Source: Haloarcula taiwanensis (lineage in GTDB: Archaea; Halobacteriota; Halobacteria; Halobacteriales; Haloarculaceae). Taken from it: 64,000 bases of DNA. The notes beneath the pieces were generated by a model. The model was not told the DNA's origin. It was given only the letters and a program-made list of their open reading frames with translations, and made no database searches. Shown here in pieces: positions 53,138 through 62,183 of this stretch. The translations under genes were made by a program, and so were the position numbers. The stretch is from assembly GCA_002844335.1 (NCBI GenBank), contig CP019154.1:2666001-2730000 (forward strand), written 5' to 3'. Numbering within the stretch: the stretch's first letter is position 1; each line of letters starts with the position of its first letter.

Positions 53138-53932
53138 ATGGACGTGCACGTGCAGGGTGGGCCGGCCGAACCGTTTCTCGGAGCGAAGGACCTCTTCTCG
53201 ACGGAACACGACCTGAAACGACCAGTGACTGTCCGGGTCCGAGAGGACCCCGATGAGCGCACCCGCGTTAGCCACAGCGACGACGCCCACCGGCTAACAA
53301 TCTCCCGCCAAGCCGCCACGAGCGCAATGGCCCGCGAACTGGCGTTACACGAGTACGCGCATATGCACCACCACGAACGCGGACATCCGTCACACACCCA
53401 GTCGACACGGGAAGCCATCTATCTCGCGCTGGCGGGGCGTTCGGTCGAACAGCGAAAACTCACGCACTGTTACCAGATCGCCAACCACATGAAAGACGTC
53501 TACGCCGACGATATCTGGATGCCGGTGGTGCCCGGAGACAAGCTGGTGCCGTTTCTGGAAGCCAGTCTCGCGGCTGCCGTCGCAGACCGACCCGGTGACC
53601 CACCGACATGGGACCGCTCGACATCGTCGACCCGGGTTCGACAGCCGGGTGAACCGGCCGCGCGGCTGACGCCGGCTGCAGACCCGGATATCACGGCCGT
53701 CAACGCAGCGTTCGCTCTTGCGCTGTGTGAACGCCACAATCTGGTCGAGACAGACCACCGGCTGTACGACCTCGCGCATGCCGCGGCACAGGACGCCGAA
53801 TCGGTCGACCTTGCGGAGTTCAAGCGCCACTTCGCAGCACTCTCGCCCGAACCGGACGAGTCCGAGTTCCGGAAGGCGCTCGTCGACGTGACTCGCGCAT
53901 ACGCCGGTGGCGGCGGCCGCGCGGCGGATTGA
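53138..53932 (+). CDS. HEXXH-containing putative metallopeptidase (DUF5781-like)
   Basis: A 264-residue protein. The HExxH motif is ALHEYAHMHHHERGH, followed by more His, a zinc-site signature of metallopeptidases. The preceding region (VSHSDDAHRLTISRQAATSAMAREL) and the helical C-terminus (ITAVNAAFALALCERHNLVETDHRLYDLAHAAA) are typical of a haloarchaeal family of unknown function. No signal peptide, so cytoplasmic. A protease or peptidase role is inferred from the motif. Confidence 0.78.
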   Translation: MDVHVQGGPAEPFLGAKDLFSTEHDLKRPVTVRVREDPDERTRVSHSDDAHRLTISRQAATSAMARELALHEYAHMHHHERGHPSHTQSTREAIYLALAGRSVEQRKLTHCYQIANHMKDVYADDIWMPVVPGDKLVPFLEASLAAAVADRPGDPPTWDRSTSSTRVRQPGEPAARLTPAADPDITAVNAAFALALCERHNLVETDHRLYDLAHAAAQDAESVDLAEFKRHFAALSPEPDESEFRKALVDVTRAYAGGGGRAAD

Positions 53933-54082
53933 AACCACCTGTCCCGGGCAACCGATCCAACGGCGGTCGGCAGTACCACACGTTCGGTAAGGTCTCATCG
54001 ACATTGGCTGCCGGTTCGGTCATACGCGAACGCGAGCTAACTGCCAGAACTGTTTTTGCGTGGACCTGTGAACTAGTTGACT

Positions 54083-57000
54083 ATGACTGAGGCGCTCCGC
54101 GGCCGGCACCCGGGCCGGGAAACCGATGTCGTCGGCGACCGGATTCGGGTGTTACACATCGACGACGACCCCGACTTCGTGGCTGTCGCAGCGGATTCCC
54201 TAGAGGCCGCGGATGACCGGATCTCCGTCGAAACCGCGACCAGCGCACGGGACGGACTCGACCGACTCGCGGAAAACGGGTTCGACGCTGTCGTCTCCGA
54301 CTACGATATGCCGAGGATGAACGGCATCGAACTGCTCGATGCGATTCGGGAGACGAACCCAGATCTGCCGTTCATTCTGTTCACCGGGAAAGGGAGCGAA
54401 GAGGTAGCCAGCGAGGCGATCTCGATGGGCGTTACCGACTATCTGCAGAAGTCGTTCGGCGTCGAGGTGTACGAACTGCTGGCCAACCGCATCGAAAACG
54501 CGGTCTCCGAGTACCGCGCGAAGCGACAGGCCGCCGAGTCAGAGCGCCGCGTCCGAGAACTCACGGAAGCAACCAACGATATCCTCTGGGAGTTTACCGC
54601 CGACTTGAGCGAGGTCCTTGTTATCAACTCCGCCTACGAGGACATCTGGGGGCGGTCAGTGACCAAGCTCCGTGACAACCCGTACGACTTCCTGAATGGG
54701 ATCCACCCTGAGGACCGCGAGCGGATGAAAGACGCGATGCAGTGCCTCATCAACGGCGAGTCGGCCGATGTCGAATGCCGCGTCAACGAAGCGGAGGAGT
54801 ACCAGCGCTGGGTCTGGATACAGGGTGAGCCGATCACCAACGACGCCGGTGAGATAGTTCGCGTGGCCGGCTTCGCTCGTGATATCACCGAGCGGCGGAA
54901 CCGCGAGCGTGAACTCGAAGCCACAAAGAACCAGCTCGCGGAGCACAACCAGACGCTCCGGACGCTCTACGAGATCAGCGCCGACCCCGACGCTACCCTC
55001 GATGAGAAGATCCAGGCGGTTCTGGACCTGGGCCGGGAGCGCCTCGGGACCGCCGGCGCGTTCCTGTCTTCGAACGATACTGACCGCAACGAGTTCACCA
55101 TCCGCTATGCGAGCGGGAGTGACGAGCGGCTCAAACCGGGAACAGTCACGCCGCTGTCGGAGTCGTACTACCGGAAGATGGCCGACACAGAGGGCATCAT
55201 GGCAATCGCAGAAGCGTCCGAGGAGGGCTGGGTGTCCGACCCGGCATACGAGCGCTGGGAGTTCGAGACGTACATCAGCGGCGAGGTCCGTGTCTATGAC
55301 ACGTATTCGGGGACGCTCTGTTTCGTCGACCGATCGCCCCGCGAGACACCCTTCACCGAGGATGAGAAGACGTTCGTTCATCTCGCGGCGCAGTGGGTGA
55401 GCTACGAACTCGAACGGCAGCAACGCGAGGAGCGCCTCGAACGGTACAAGAAGTACACCGACGACATGCTGGATGCTATCGACGACGTGTTCTACGTCCT
55501 CGACAGCGACGGCCACTTCCGGCGCTGGAACGAGAGTCTGCTCAACGTGACCGGCTACTCGGCCGCGGAAGTAGCCGGGGCCCACGGAGCCGATTTCTTC
55601 CCGGAAGAGCATCGAGATGTTGTTCTAGCCGCGATCGAATCGGTGTTCGAGGGAGACACCACCCGCGTGGAGGTCCCGTTTATTACTAAATCCGGAGACC
55701 GGATTCCCTACGAGTTCACAGCAACCCGCGTCGAGGACCCCGACGGAAATCCGATGCTGGCCGGCATCGGCCGGGACATTACCGACCGAAAAGCACGCGA
55801 GCAGGAGCTTACGCGGACGAAGGAGCTCCTCGACCAGGCACAACGGATTGCAAGCGTCGGCGGCTGGGAGGTAGACGTGACAACCGATCCGCCGGCGATG
55901 ACAGTGACACGCGAGTTCTACCGGATACACGAACTGCCTCCGGACGACGAACTGACCCTCGAATCCATCATCGACCTGTACCACACCGATGACAGAGACA
56001 CTATCAGGGCGGAGTTCCAGCGGGCGATAGAAACGGCCGAGGGGTACGATATGGAGGTGCGTACAGGCGACGACGACAACTACCGGTGGGTCCGCGCGCT
56101 GTGTGAGCCAGTCACCGAGAACGGCGACGTTGTCAAGCTCCGGGGCTCGGTCCAGGACATCACCGACCGAAAACTGCGGGAGCGCGAACTGGAGGAGGCG
56201 CGCGAGCGGATGGAGATCGCGCTAGAAACCACCAATGCGGTCGTCTGGGACCGCGAGTTCGAGTCCGGCGACCTGGCGTACTACCCCGGGTCGGAGACGC
56301 TGTATGGTACTGACATCGAGTCGCTGGACGAGTTTCTACCGATGGTCCACCCAGAGGACCAGGCGGACGTGGCGGCCCGCATCGAATCGGCAACCGAGAC
56401 CGGCATGTACGAAGCCGAGTTCCGAATCGTCCGTGAGGGTGAGATTCGGTGGATGGAAGCAAAGGGCCGCGTCGAATCCGACGGCGACGGGACGCCGGTC
56501 CGGGCAATCGGTATCGACCGAGACATCACCGAGCGCAAGCGCCGCGAGCAGGAACTGGAGGAGACGAACGAACGCCTCGAAGAGTTCACTAGCATCGTCA
56601 GCCACGACCTCAGGAACCCACTCTCCGTCGCCGAGGGCCGAATCGAACTGGCCCGGCAAGAGGACAGCAGCGAACACCTCGACAGCGCCAGCGACGCGCT
56701 CGCGCGGATGCGGACACTCATTGACGACCTGCTCGCGGCCGCACGCGACGAGCAGTCGGTTGATGCCGACGTCGTGGCGCTTGCGGACACGGCCGAGCAG
56801 TGCTGGCACAACGTCGAAACCGGCGGCGCTGAACTTACTGTCGAGGCCGACGCTGTCATTCGTGCCGACGGAAGCCGACTGGAACAACTGCTCGAAAACC
56901 TGTTCAGCAACAGTGTCGAACACGGCGGCGATGACGTGACAGTCACCATCGGAGGGCTTGAGAACGGCTTCTACGTCGAGGACGACGGCGATGGTATCGA

Positions 57001-57178
57001 CGAGGAAAACCGATCGCGCGTGTTCGAGACGGGCTACTCGACATCGGACGACGGCACTGGCTTCGGGCTCTGGATCGTCGCGGAGATCGCCGACGCCCAC
57101 GACTGGACGGTGACCATCGACGAGGGGAGCGAGGGCGGCGCACGGTTCGAGATTACCGGTGTCGATATCGTGGAGTGA
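54083..57178 (+). CDS. Large sensor histidine kinase: REC, GAF, several PAS, HisKA, HATPase
   Basis: A 1031-residue soluble kinase. The receiver domain is at about 20-140 (Asp in AVVSDYDMPRMNG). A PAS (about 160-275) leads to a GAF domain (about 290-450) and three further PAS/PAC units (about 460-830; repeated DITDRK or DITERK ends). The HisKA His is in SIVSHDLRNPLSVAEG, and the HATPase has LLENLFSNSVEHG, DDGDGIDEENR and GTGFGLWIVAE. No membrane helix, so it should integrate several cytoplasmic cues. A TTG at 54077 is a possible alternative start. Same layout class as 19792-21729. Confidence 0.9.
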   Translation: MTEALRGRHPGRETDVVGDRIRVLHIDDDPDFVAVAADSLEAADDRISVETATSARDGLDRLAENGFDAVVSDYDMPRMNGIELLDAIRETNPDLPFILFTGKGSEEVASEAISMGVTDYLQKSFGVEVYELLANRIENAVSEYRAKRQAAESERRVRELTEATNDILWEFTADLSEVLVINSAYEDIWGRSVTKLRDNPYDFLNGIHPEDRERMKDAMQCLINGESADVECRVNEAEEYQRWVWIQGEPITNDAGEIVRVAGFARDITERRNRERELEATKNQLAEHNQTLRTLYEISADPDATLDEKIQAVLDLGRERLGTAGAFLSSNDTDRNEFTIRYASGSDERLKPGTVTPLSESYYRKMADTEGIMAIAEASEEGWVSDPAYERWEFETYISGEVRVYDTYSGTLCFVDRSPRETPFTEDEKTFVHLAAQWVSYELERQQREERLERYKKYTDDMLDAIDDVFYVLDSDGHFRRWNESLLNVTGYSAAEVAGAHGADFFPEEHRDVVLAAIESVFEGDTTRVEVPFITKSGDRIPYEFTATRVEDPDGNPMLAGIGRDITDRKAREQELTRTKELLDQAQRIASVGGWEVDVTTDPPAMTVTREFYRIHELPPDDELTLESIIDLYHTDDRDTIRAEFQRAIETAEGYDMEVRTGDDDNYRWVRALCEPVTENGDVVKLRGSVQDITDRKLRERELEEARERMEIALETTNAVVWDREFESGDLAYYPGSETLYGTDIESLDEFLPMVHPEDQADVAARIESATETGMYEAEFRIVREGEIRWMEAKGRVESDGDGTPVRAIGIDRDITERKRREQELEETNERLEEFTSIVSHDLRNPLSVAEGRIELARQEDSSEHLDSASDALARMRTLIDDLLAAARDEQSVDADVVALADTAEQCWHNVETGGAELTVEADAVIRADGSRLEQLLENLFSNSVEHGGDDVTVTIGGLENGFYVEDDGDGIDEENRSRVFETGYSTSDDGTGFGLWIVAEIADAHDWTVTIDEGSEGGARFEITGVDIVE

Positions 57179-57197
57179 AAGCACGTATATCAAACCG

Positions 57198-57908
57198 CTA
57201 CACCGGGGCGAGCGGCGACACCGCCAGCGCGATACCGATGGCGAGCACCGGGTAGTCACGACGGTCGAAGGAAAGCGGCGGAAGCGTCGGGTTCCACGCG
57301 AAACAACGGGCCCGGAGGGCGACTGAGAGCCGGTCCGAGCGGTCGAGCGTGCGTTCCAGCGACCGGACAGCGAGCAGCCGAGCGCGGTCCCGTAACGGGC
57401 GGGCCTCGCCGCCACGAGCGTGTATGGCGTCCCGGACTTCCCGCACGTCAGCGAGCACCAGCGGGAACAACCGGACGACGAGCGCCATCCCGATGCCGAG
57501 AATCTGGCCGGGCTTGCCGGGAATCAGTCGCTGGACCGCCGCCCGGGTGTCCCGGACCGGCGTCGACGTGAGGTAGGCGGCGCTGACGAGCAACACCGGG
57601 AGAATACGCCCGACGTGCAACGCCGAGCGCAGCGCCGGGTCGACCCGAAACCACGGCGGGCCGAGCGCCACGCCAGCGATGAACGGGGCCAGCGCCAACA
57701 CGAGAAGGACGACCCGATACGAGCGCAGGACGGCCAGTGGCGAGAGCTGGGCCGCCGCGAGCGTACACAGCGCGAACGCGGTCGTCCCGACGAGCCACGG
57801 GAGGGTGGGGTGCGAGACCGCGGCGATGGCGAGCCCGAACTGGACCAGCAGCTTCGACCGCGGGTCCAGCCGATGCGCAAACGTCGAGCCGGGTCGGTAG
57901 CTCAACAT
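57198..57908 (-). CDS. bioN: Energy-coupling factor transmembrane protein (BioN/EcfT/CbiQ type)
   Basis: A 236-residue membrane protein with 5-6 helices. It starts MLSYRPGSTFAHRLDPRSKLLVQFGLAIAA and has the coupling motifs ARGGEARPL (A-R-G) and LDRSDRLSVALRARCF, which contact the ATPase. It is the T subunit of the ECF biotin transporter; its start overlaps the ATPase stop by a few bases. The gene is the last of three. Confidence 0.88.
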   Translation of the reverse strand: MLSYRPGSTFAHRLDPRSKLLVQFGLAIAAVSHPTLPWLVGTTAFALCTLAAAQLSPLAVLRSYRVVLLVLALAPFIAGVALGPPWFRVDPALRSALHVGRILPVLLVSAAYLTSTPVRDTRAAVQRLIPGKPGQILGIGMALVVRLFPLVLADVREVRDAIHARGGEARPLRDRARLLAVRSLERTLDRSDRLSVALRARCFAWNPTLPPLSFDRRDYPVLAIGIALAVSPLAPV

Positions 57909-58606
57909 CGCGGGTCTCTGATGCCGAGGTCCGGGAGGCTGTCGAGCGCTTCGGCTGGCGGCACATCGAGAACGACCCGCCCCTCGTGTAACGCGACGAG
58001 GCGGTCGGCCCGCTCGTATAGGTCCCGGAGGTCGTGCGTGACAACGATGATACCCGTCCCATCGGCGGCCAGCGCGTCAAGGTGGTCCAGCACTGAGTCT
58101 CTGGCCGGCCAGTCTAACCCGACGAGCGGTTCGTCGAGCACAAGATAGTCCGGTTCCATGGCGAGTGCCCCGGCGATAGCGACGCGGGCCTGCTCGCCGC
58201 CCGAGAGAGCGTCGATGCGGCTCTCGGCGGCAGCACCGAGGTCGACAGCGTCGAGCGCCCTGTCGACCCGGCGGTCAATCTCTTCCCTGTCGAGCCCGAG
58301 GTTCTCCGGGCCGAAGGCCACGTCAGCCGCCACGGTCGCGGCGACAAACTGGTCGCGGGGATGCTGGAACACCATCCCGATACGCGTCCGGGCGACGACG
58401 GGGTCGTCCGTCACGTCGGTCCCGTCGACAGTGACCGCTCCGGCGTCGGGCGTCAGCAGCGCGTTGAAATGTCGGACGAGCGTCGTCTTGCCGCTCCCGT
58501 TCGGTCCGACGAGCAGACAGTACTGACCGTCGGGTATCGACAGCGTGAGCCCGTCGAGGACATCGACATCGCCGTACCGGTAGCGCAGGTCGCTGACCTC
58601 GATCAT
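57902..58606 (-). CDS. bioM: Energy-coupling factor ATPase (BioM/EcfA type)
   Basis: A 234-residue ABC ATPase. Walker A is GPNGSGKTTLVRHF, the Q-loop FQHPRDQF is typical of ECF ATPases, the signature is LSGGEQARVAIAG, Walker B is YLVLDEPLVG, and the switch His is in VVTHDL. It powers BioN and BioY and is translated between them with overlaps on both sides (bioY 3'-end and bioN 5'-end). Confidence 0.92.
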   Translation of the reverse strand: MIEVSDLRYRYGDVDVLDGLTLSIPDGQYCLLVGPNGSGKTTLVRHFNALLTPDAGAVTVDGTDVTDDPVVARTRIGMVFQHPRDQFVAATVAADVAFGPENLGLDREEIDRRVDRALDAVDLGAAAESRIDALSGGEQARVAIAGALAMEPDYLVLDEPLVGLDWPARDSVLDHLDALAADGTGIIVVTHDLRDLYERADRLVALHEGRVVLDVPPAEALDSLPDLGIRDPRC

Positions 58607-59184
58607 CGACCGGCGAGGTACCCGCCCTGCACGACGCCGACCGCGATACCGAGCTTCAGGAGGTCAAGCGGGATGTACGGAGCCATCACGGCCGCAGCGC
58701 GGGCGAACGGCAGCCCGGTGACCACCGCCAGCCACGGGACGCCGATAGCGTAGACGACAGCGACCGCCGCGGTGAGGGCGACGACCTGCACCGGGACAGA
58801 GAGATCAGCGACCGGTTTCGGTGCTATGCTCCGGTGTGCAATAGCGCCGGCGACGACCGCACCGACGAGGAAGCCGACGAGGAAGCCGCCGGTCCCCTGC
58901 CCGGCAATGACATAGCCCAGCCCCGCGTTCGCGTTCGAGAACACCGGTGCGCCGGCGATACCAACAAGGACGTACAACAGCAGGGCAACGCCGCCCCACA
59001 GCGGCCCCAGCAGGAGGCCGGCGAAGAACATTCCGAAGGGCTGCAGCGAGAACGGCGGCAGCGCCCCCGGAAGCGGGATCGATATCTGTGCAAGCGCTGC
59101 GGTTAGCGCCGCGAGCAGCACCGCCTTCGTGAACAAGCCCACAGTCTCGTCGTCGACGAGGTCGACGGATTGCTCTGTTGCCAT
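58603..59184 (-). CDS. bioY: Biotin transporter S-component BioY
   Basis: A 193-residue membrane protein with six helices, including the BioY hallmark QISIPLPGALPPFSLQPFGMFFAGLLLGPLWGG and NAGLGYVIAGQGTGGFLVGFLVG. It binds biotin from outside, and the BioMN module drives uptake. It is the first gene of the bioY-bioM-bioN operon with short overlaps at each junction. Confidence 0.94.
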   Translation of the reverse strand: MATEQSVDLVDDETVGLFTKAVLLAALTAALAQISIPLPGALPPFSLQPFGMFFAGLLLGPLWGGVALLLYVLVGIAGAPVFSNANAGLGYVIAGQGTGGFLVGFLVGAVVAGAIAHRSIAPKPVADLSVPVQVVALTAAVAVVYAIGVPWLAVVTGLPFARAAAVMAPYIPLDLLKLGIAVGVVQGGYLAGR

Positions 59185-59256
59185 GGGTCTCCCTCTCTCG
59201 TCAACCGAAATATAGCCAGTGGTTCACGGAACGCGCGACCGCGGCCGGCGTTCCAG

Positions 59257-60636
59257 TCACTCGGCCGGCGTGACGCGGGCGAGCACGTCGTCGCGCTCCC
59301 GCGGGAAGCCGTCGCCGGCCCGCCCGTCGCGGTTCGACGTGACGAGGTAGAGGCCGCCGTCAGGCCCCTGCTCAATATGGCGAATCCGACCGAGTTCGTC
59401 GGCCAGCAGAGAATGCGTGGTCGCGGTGTAGGCGTCGTCGGTCCAGTCGGCGTCATACACCTCAGCGTCGTCGCCCGGCGGCGGGTCCGCACCGTCTGGT
59501 GTCAACGTCGTTGCGAGGAGTTTCTGTCCCTTCAGGCCGCCGGTGAGCAGTCGGTTCCGCAGCGACGGCACGGCGTCGCCGGTGTAGAACAGCGAGCCGG
59601 AAGGTGCCCAGCCGCCGGCGTTGCCCGTGTTTGCGAGCGGCCGGCGGACCTCGGAGCCGGCGTCGGCGTACTCCTCGTGCTTGCGGGTGTCAGGCCAGCC
59701 GTAATAGCCTCCAGCCACGAGGCGGTTGAGTTCGTCTCGTCCGGTCGGACCGTGTTCGGAGGCGATGACGGTGCCGTCTGGGAGCCAGGCCAGCCCTTGT
59801 GGGTTCCGGTGACCGTAGGTGAACACCCGCGGGTCCCCGCCGATATCAGGGTTCCCGGGTGCGGGGTCGCCCGCGGGCGTCACGCGGAGGACCTTTCCAC
59901 CGAGCGAGTCGGTGTCCGCGGCCAGTTCGCCGTCGCCCGCGTCCCCCGTCGTAATCCAGAGATACTTTTCGGGGCCGAATGTGAGCCGACCGCCGTTGTG
60001 TATCTTGCTTCCGGGAATGCCGTCGATGAGGACGGACTCCGTGGCGGCCGGGTCTTCGGCCGAGACATCCATCGCGACGACCCGGTTGACTCGCTCGTCG
60101 TCGGTCATCGTCGTGTAGTAAACGTACACCACCGGCGGGTCGGGATACGTCGGGTGTGCGGCGACGCCGAGCGTCCCGCCTTCGCCGCCCGTTACCCACC
60201 AGCCGTCGTCGCTCGATTCCGCGTCGATGACCGCTGCGGGTTCGGTGACTGTTCGGACGTTCCCGTCCACAAACGAGAGGACACGACCAACACGTTCGGT
60301 GAGAAACAGCGTTCCGTCGGCGGCAAAGGAGAGGTCCCATGGAATTTCGAGGTCCTCGATGAGTGGTTCCGTGGCGAGCGGCGTGTCTGTCGGCGACGTG
60401 GTCGGAACGGTCCAGTCGGTGTCGGGTGACTGGCCGCGCTCGTGGCTGAGAGAGACGTCGTAGCGGTCCAGCGCGTGTGTCGGGCCTGCCGTCGTTGTGG
60501 CCGTCGGTGTCAGGTCCGACGACTCCGTCTGTGTCCCTGACTCACCGCGACAACCGGCCAGCACGGTCGCCCCGATACCGCCGAGTGCGGCGAGGTACTG
60601 GCGGCGGGAACGGGCGTCACAGCTGGACTGTCGCAT
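59257..60636 (-). CDS. PQQ-dependent sugar dehydrogenase-like Tat lipoprotein
   Basis: A 459-residue secreted protein. The N-terminus MRQSSCDARSRRQYLAALGGIGATVLAGCRG has an RR motif, hydrophobic core and lipobox Cys. The mature part is a six-bladed propeller of the aldose sugar dehydrogenase (YliI) family: IEDLEIPWDLSFAADGTLFLTERVGRVL, GMPGSKIHNGGRL-like GSKIHNGGRLTFGPEKYLWIT, and HRNPQGLAWLPDGTVIASEHGP. It oxidises sugars at the cell surface if PQQ is available. The frame is open 62 codons upstream, but this ATG fits the signal. Confidence 0.9.
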   Translation of the reverse strand: MRQSSCDARSRRQYLAALGGIGATVLAGCRGESGTQTESSDLTPTATTTAGPTHALDRYDVSLSHERGQSPDTDWTVPTTSPTDTPLATEPLIEDLEIPWDLSFAADGTLFLTERVGRVLSFVDGNVRTVTEPAAVIDAESSDDGWWVTGGEGGTLGVAAHPTYPDPPVVYVYYTTMTDDERVNRVVAMDVSAEDPAATESVLIDGIPGSKIHNGGRLTFGPEKYLWITTGDAGDGELAADTDSLGGKVLRVTPAGDPAPGNPDIGGDPRVFTYGHRNPQGLAWLPDGTVIASEHGPTGRDELNRLVAGGYYGWPDTRKHEEYADAGSEVRRPLANTGNAGGWAPSGSLFYTGDAVPSLRNRLLTGGLKGQKLLATTLTPDGADPPPGDDAEVYDADWTDDAYTATTHSLLADELGRIRHIEQGPDGGLYLVTSNRDGRAGDGFPRERDDVLARVTPAE

Positions 60637-60685
60637 AGATTTCTCTGCCAAGTATAGAAGAATAAAGATGTCGGAGACAGCCGAA

Positions 60686-61300
60686 TTAGCGAGCGGCAGC
60701 CGCGACGCGTTCTTTCTCTTCTTTCTGGTTGACTGCGTAGGTCTGGACGTCGTCGTTAGCAGCACCGATGAGCTGCTGTGCGAGCGCCTCGGCGGCACTC
60801 GTGGTGGTCTTGAACGAGCCACCGTAGACGCCCTCGGCGAGGAACTTCAGGGCCTGGTCGACGCGGCGCTGTGGCGCGACATCGACGGCTTTCGGGACCG
60901 AGATACCACCGTATTTCAGGCGGACAGTCTCCTCTCGGGGAGCGCTGTTCTCGACCGCACTGACGAGCACCTGAATCGGGTTCTCGTCGGTGCGCTCGTG
61001 AACGAGTTCGAACGCCTCAGTGACGATGGATGTTGCAAGCTGTTTCTTGCCCGTATTTTCGTCGGTCTGCATCAGGCGGTTGATGAGCCGCTCGACGATG
61101 CTGATCTCGCTTTTCTTGAACTGCTTGTCCGCGTGGCGCCCCATCGTGTGGGCGATCGGCGTGACAGTGATGTAGCGCTCGGTCGAGGGGTCGGAGTACT
61201 CGATCTCCGTGATCTCCCACTCGCCGAACAGCTTCGCACGGGCCGTCTCTGGCTCGCTTTCCTCAGCCGCGTCAGCCTCGGGTGTATCTTCGGCACTCAT
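60686..61300 (-). CDS. rpsG: 30S ribosomal protein S7
   Basis: A 204-residue protein. The acidic N-terminus (EDTPEADAAEESEPETARAKLFGEWEI) is haloarchaeal; the core has TVTPIAHTMGRHADKQFKKSEISIVERLINRLMQT and PIQVLVSAVENSAPREETVRLKYGGISVPKAVDVAPQRRVDQAL. It organises the 16S 3' domain. It follows rpsL by two bases and is co-transcribed. Confidence 0.97.
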   Translation of the reverse strand: MSAEDTPEADAAEESEPETARAKLFGEWEITEIEYSDPSTERYITVTPIAHTMGRHADKQFKKSEISIVERLINRLMQTDENTGKKQLATSIVTEAFELVHERTDENPIQVLVSAVENSAPREETVRLKYGGISVPKAVDVAPQRRVDQALKFLAEGVYGGSFKTTTSAAEALAQQLIGAANDDVQTYAVNQKEEKERVAAAAR

Positions 61301-61302
61301 GG

Positions 61303-61731
61303 TTATCGGACCGGTTTCTCCGCGTTCCCGCGAACGAGTTCAATGAGAGAGACGCCGTTGACTTTCTCGACCTTGTAGTTGACACCGGAGAGGTCGCCCA
61401 TCGCGCGGCCCTTCGCCCCGCCGATACCCGCGATTGTGACCTCGTCGTGCTCGTCAATGAAAGAGATAGCGCCGTCACCGGGACAGAACGCGGTGACCTG
61501 CTTACCGTTCTTGATGAGCTGGACGCGGACACACTTCCGGATAGCGGAGTTAGGCTGCTTGGCCTCGATGCCGACTTTCTCCAGTACGATACCTCGTCCC
61601 TGGGGCGCACCCTCGAGCGGGTCGGACTTCTTGCCCAGGCCGCGTTCGCGACGCGCGTAGTCAGTGTCGGACCACCGGTGCTTCTGGCGGTCCTTCTTGA
61701 GCTTGCGCGCGGCGTACTTGCCGTTCGCCAT
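61303..61731 (-). CDS. rpsL: 30S ribosomal protein S12
   Basis: A 142-residue protein with [69 protein letters not shown], the decoding-site segment, and [23 protein letters not shown]. It touches the A-site helix of 16S. ATG at 61731 ([10 protein letters not shown]) is used over a frame start three codons upstream. First gene of the rpsL-rpsG unit. Confidence 0.97.
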   Translation of the reverse strand: MANGKYAARKLKKDRQKHRWSDTDYARRERGLGKKSDPLEGAPQGRGIVLEKVGIEAKQPNSAIRKCVRVQLIKNGKQVTAFCPGDGAISFIDEHDEVTIAGIGGAKGRAMGDLSGVNYKVEKVNGVSLIELVRGNAEKPVR

Positions 61732-62183
61732 AGTAGGCACTGGTACCTTTCGGAGGTACTTAAGACTCCTCTTTCGGACTCAGACGGTAGCGTCGGCGTG
61801 TGTGGCGTTCTGTGGCATAGACGGGGCAAGAAGGACGGTAAATAACGCGGCGAGAGCGCCACGGCAATGAGGAAGAAGCTGTCAGTGGGGTGTTTCGGTC
61901 GCGTCTGGCGGTCAACACAACACTCCCCCGCTCTCCGTGACATTGCCCCCGAATGATATTTCGCTTACACCATCGGTTACAGGTACTGGGGTACTGCAAA
62001 GAGTAGCGGGCGGCTACGCAGTCGTACAGCGAACAGAAGACCTATCAGGGGCCACGACTCTCAGTGCCGGACTCCGTCAGACGATGAAATCGATCGCGCA
62101 CACGCGGAATCAGGTGTGATAACTGGGCAGGTGGTTTCTAGTACCGCCGCTTGAGTTATTCACACAGACCTGCCGGAGTAGCT
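61732..62183. other. 452-base intergenic region without a convincing gene
   Basis: Between the divergent rpsL and transducer genes. The left end holds the rpsL promoter. The rest is moderately GC-rich, with no recognisable small gene, tRNA or long repeat. A short frame on the + strand (61937-62119) has no haloarchaeal composition and is not called. Confidence 0.5.
61758..61764 (-). promoter_or_regulatory. TATA-like box of rpsL-rpsG
   Basis: CTTAAGTA-type sequence on the minus strand, about 27-33 bases before the rpsL ATG, consistent with a leaderless or short-leader transcript. Confidence 0.45.

Noticed and set aside
61937-62119. 60-codon frame between rpsL and the transducer
   Set aside because: Not acidic, no ribosome site, no recognisable motif.
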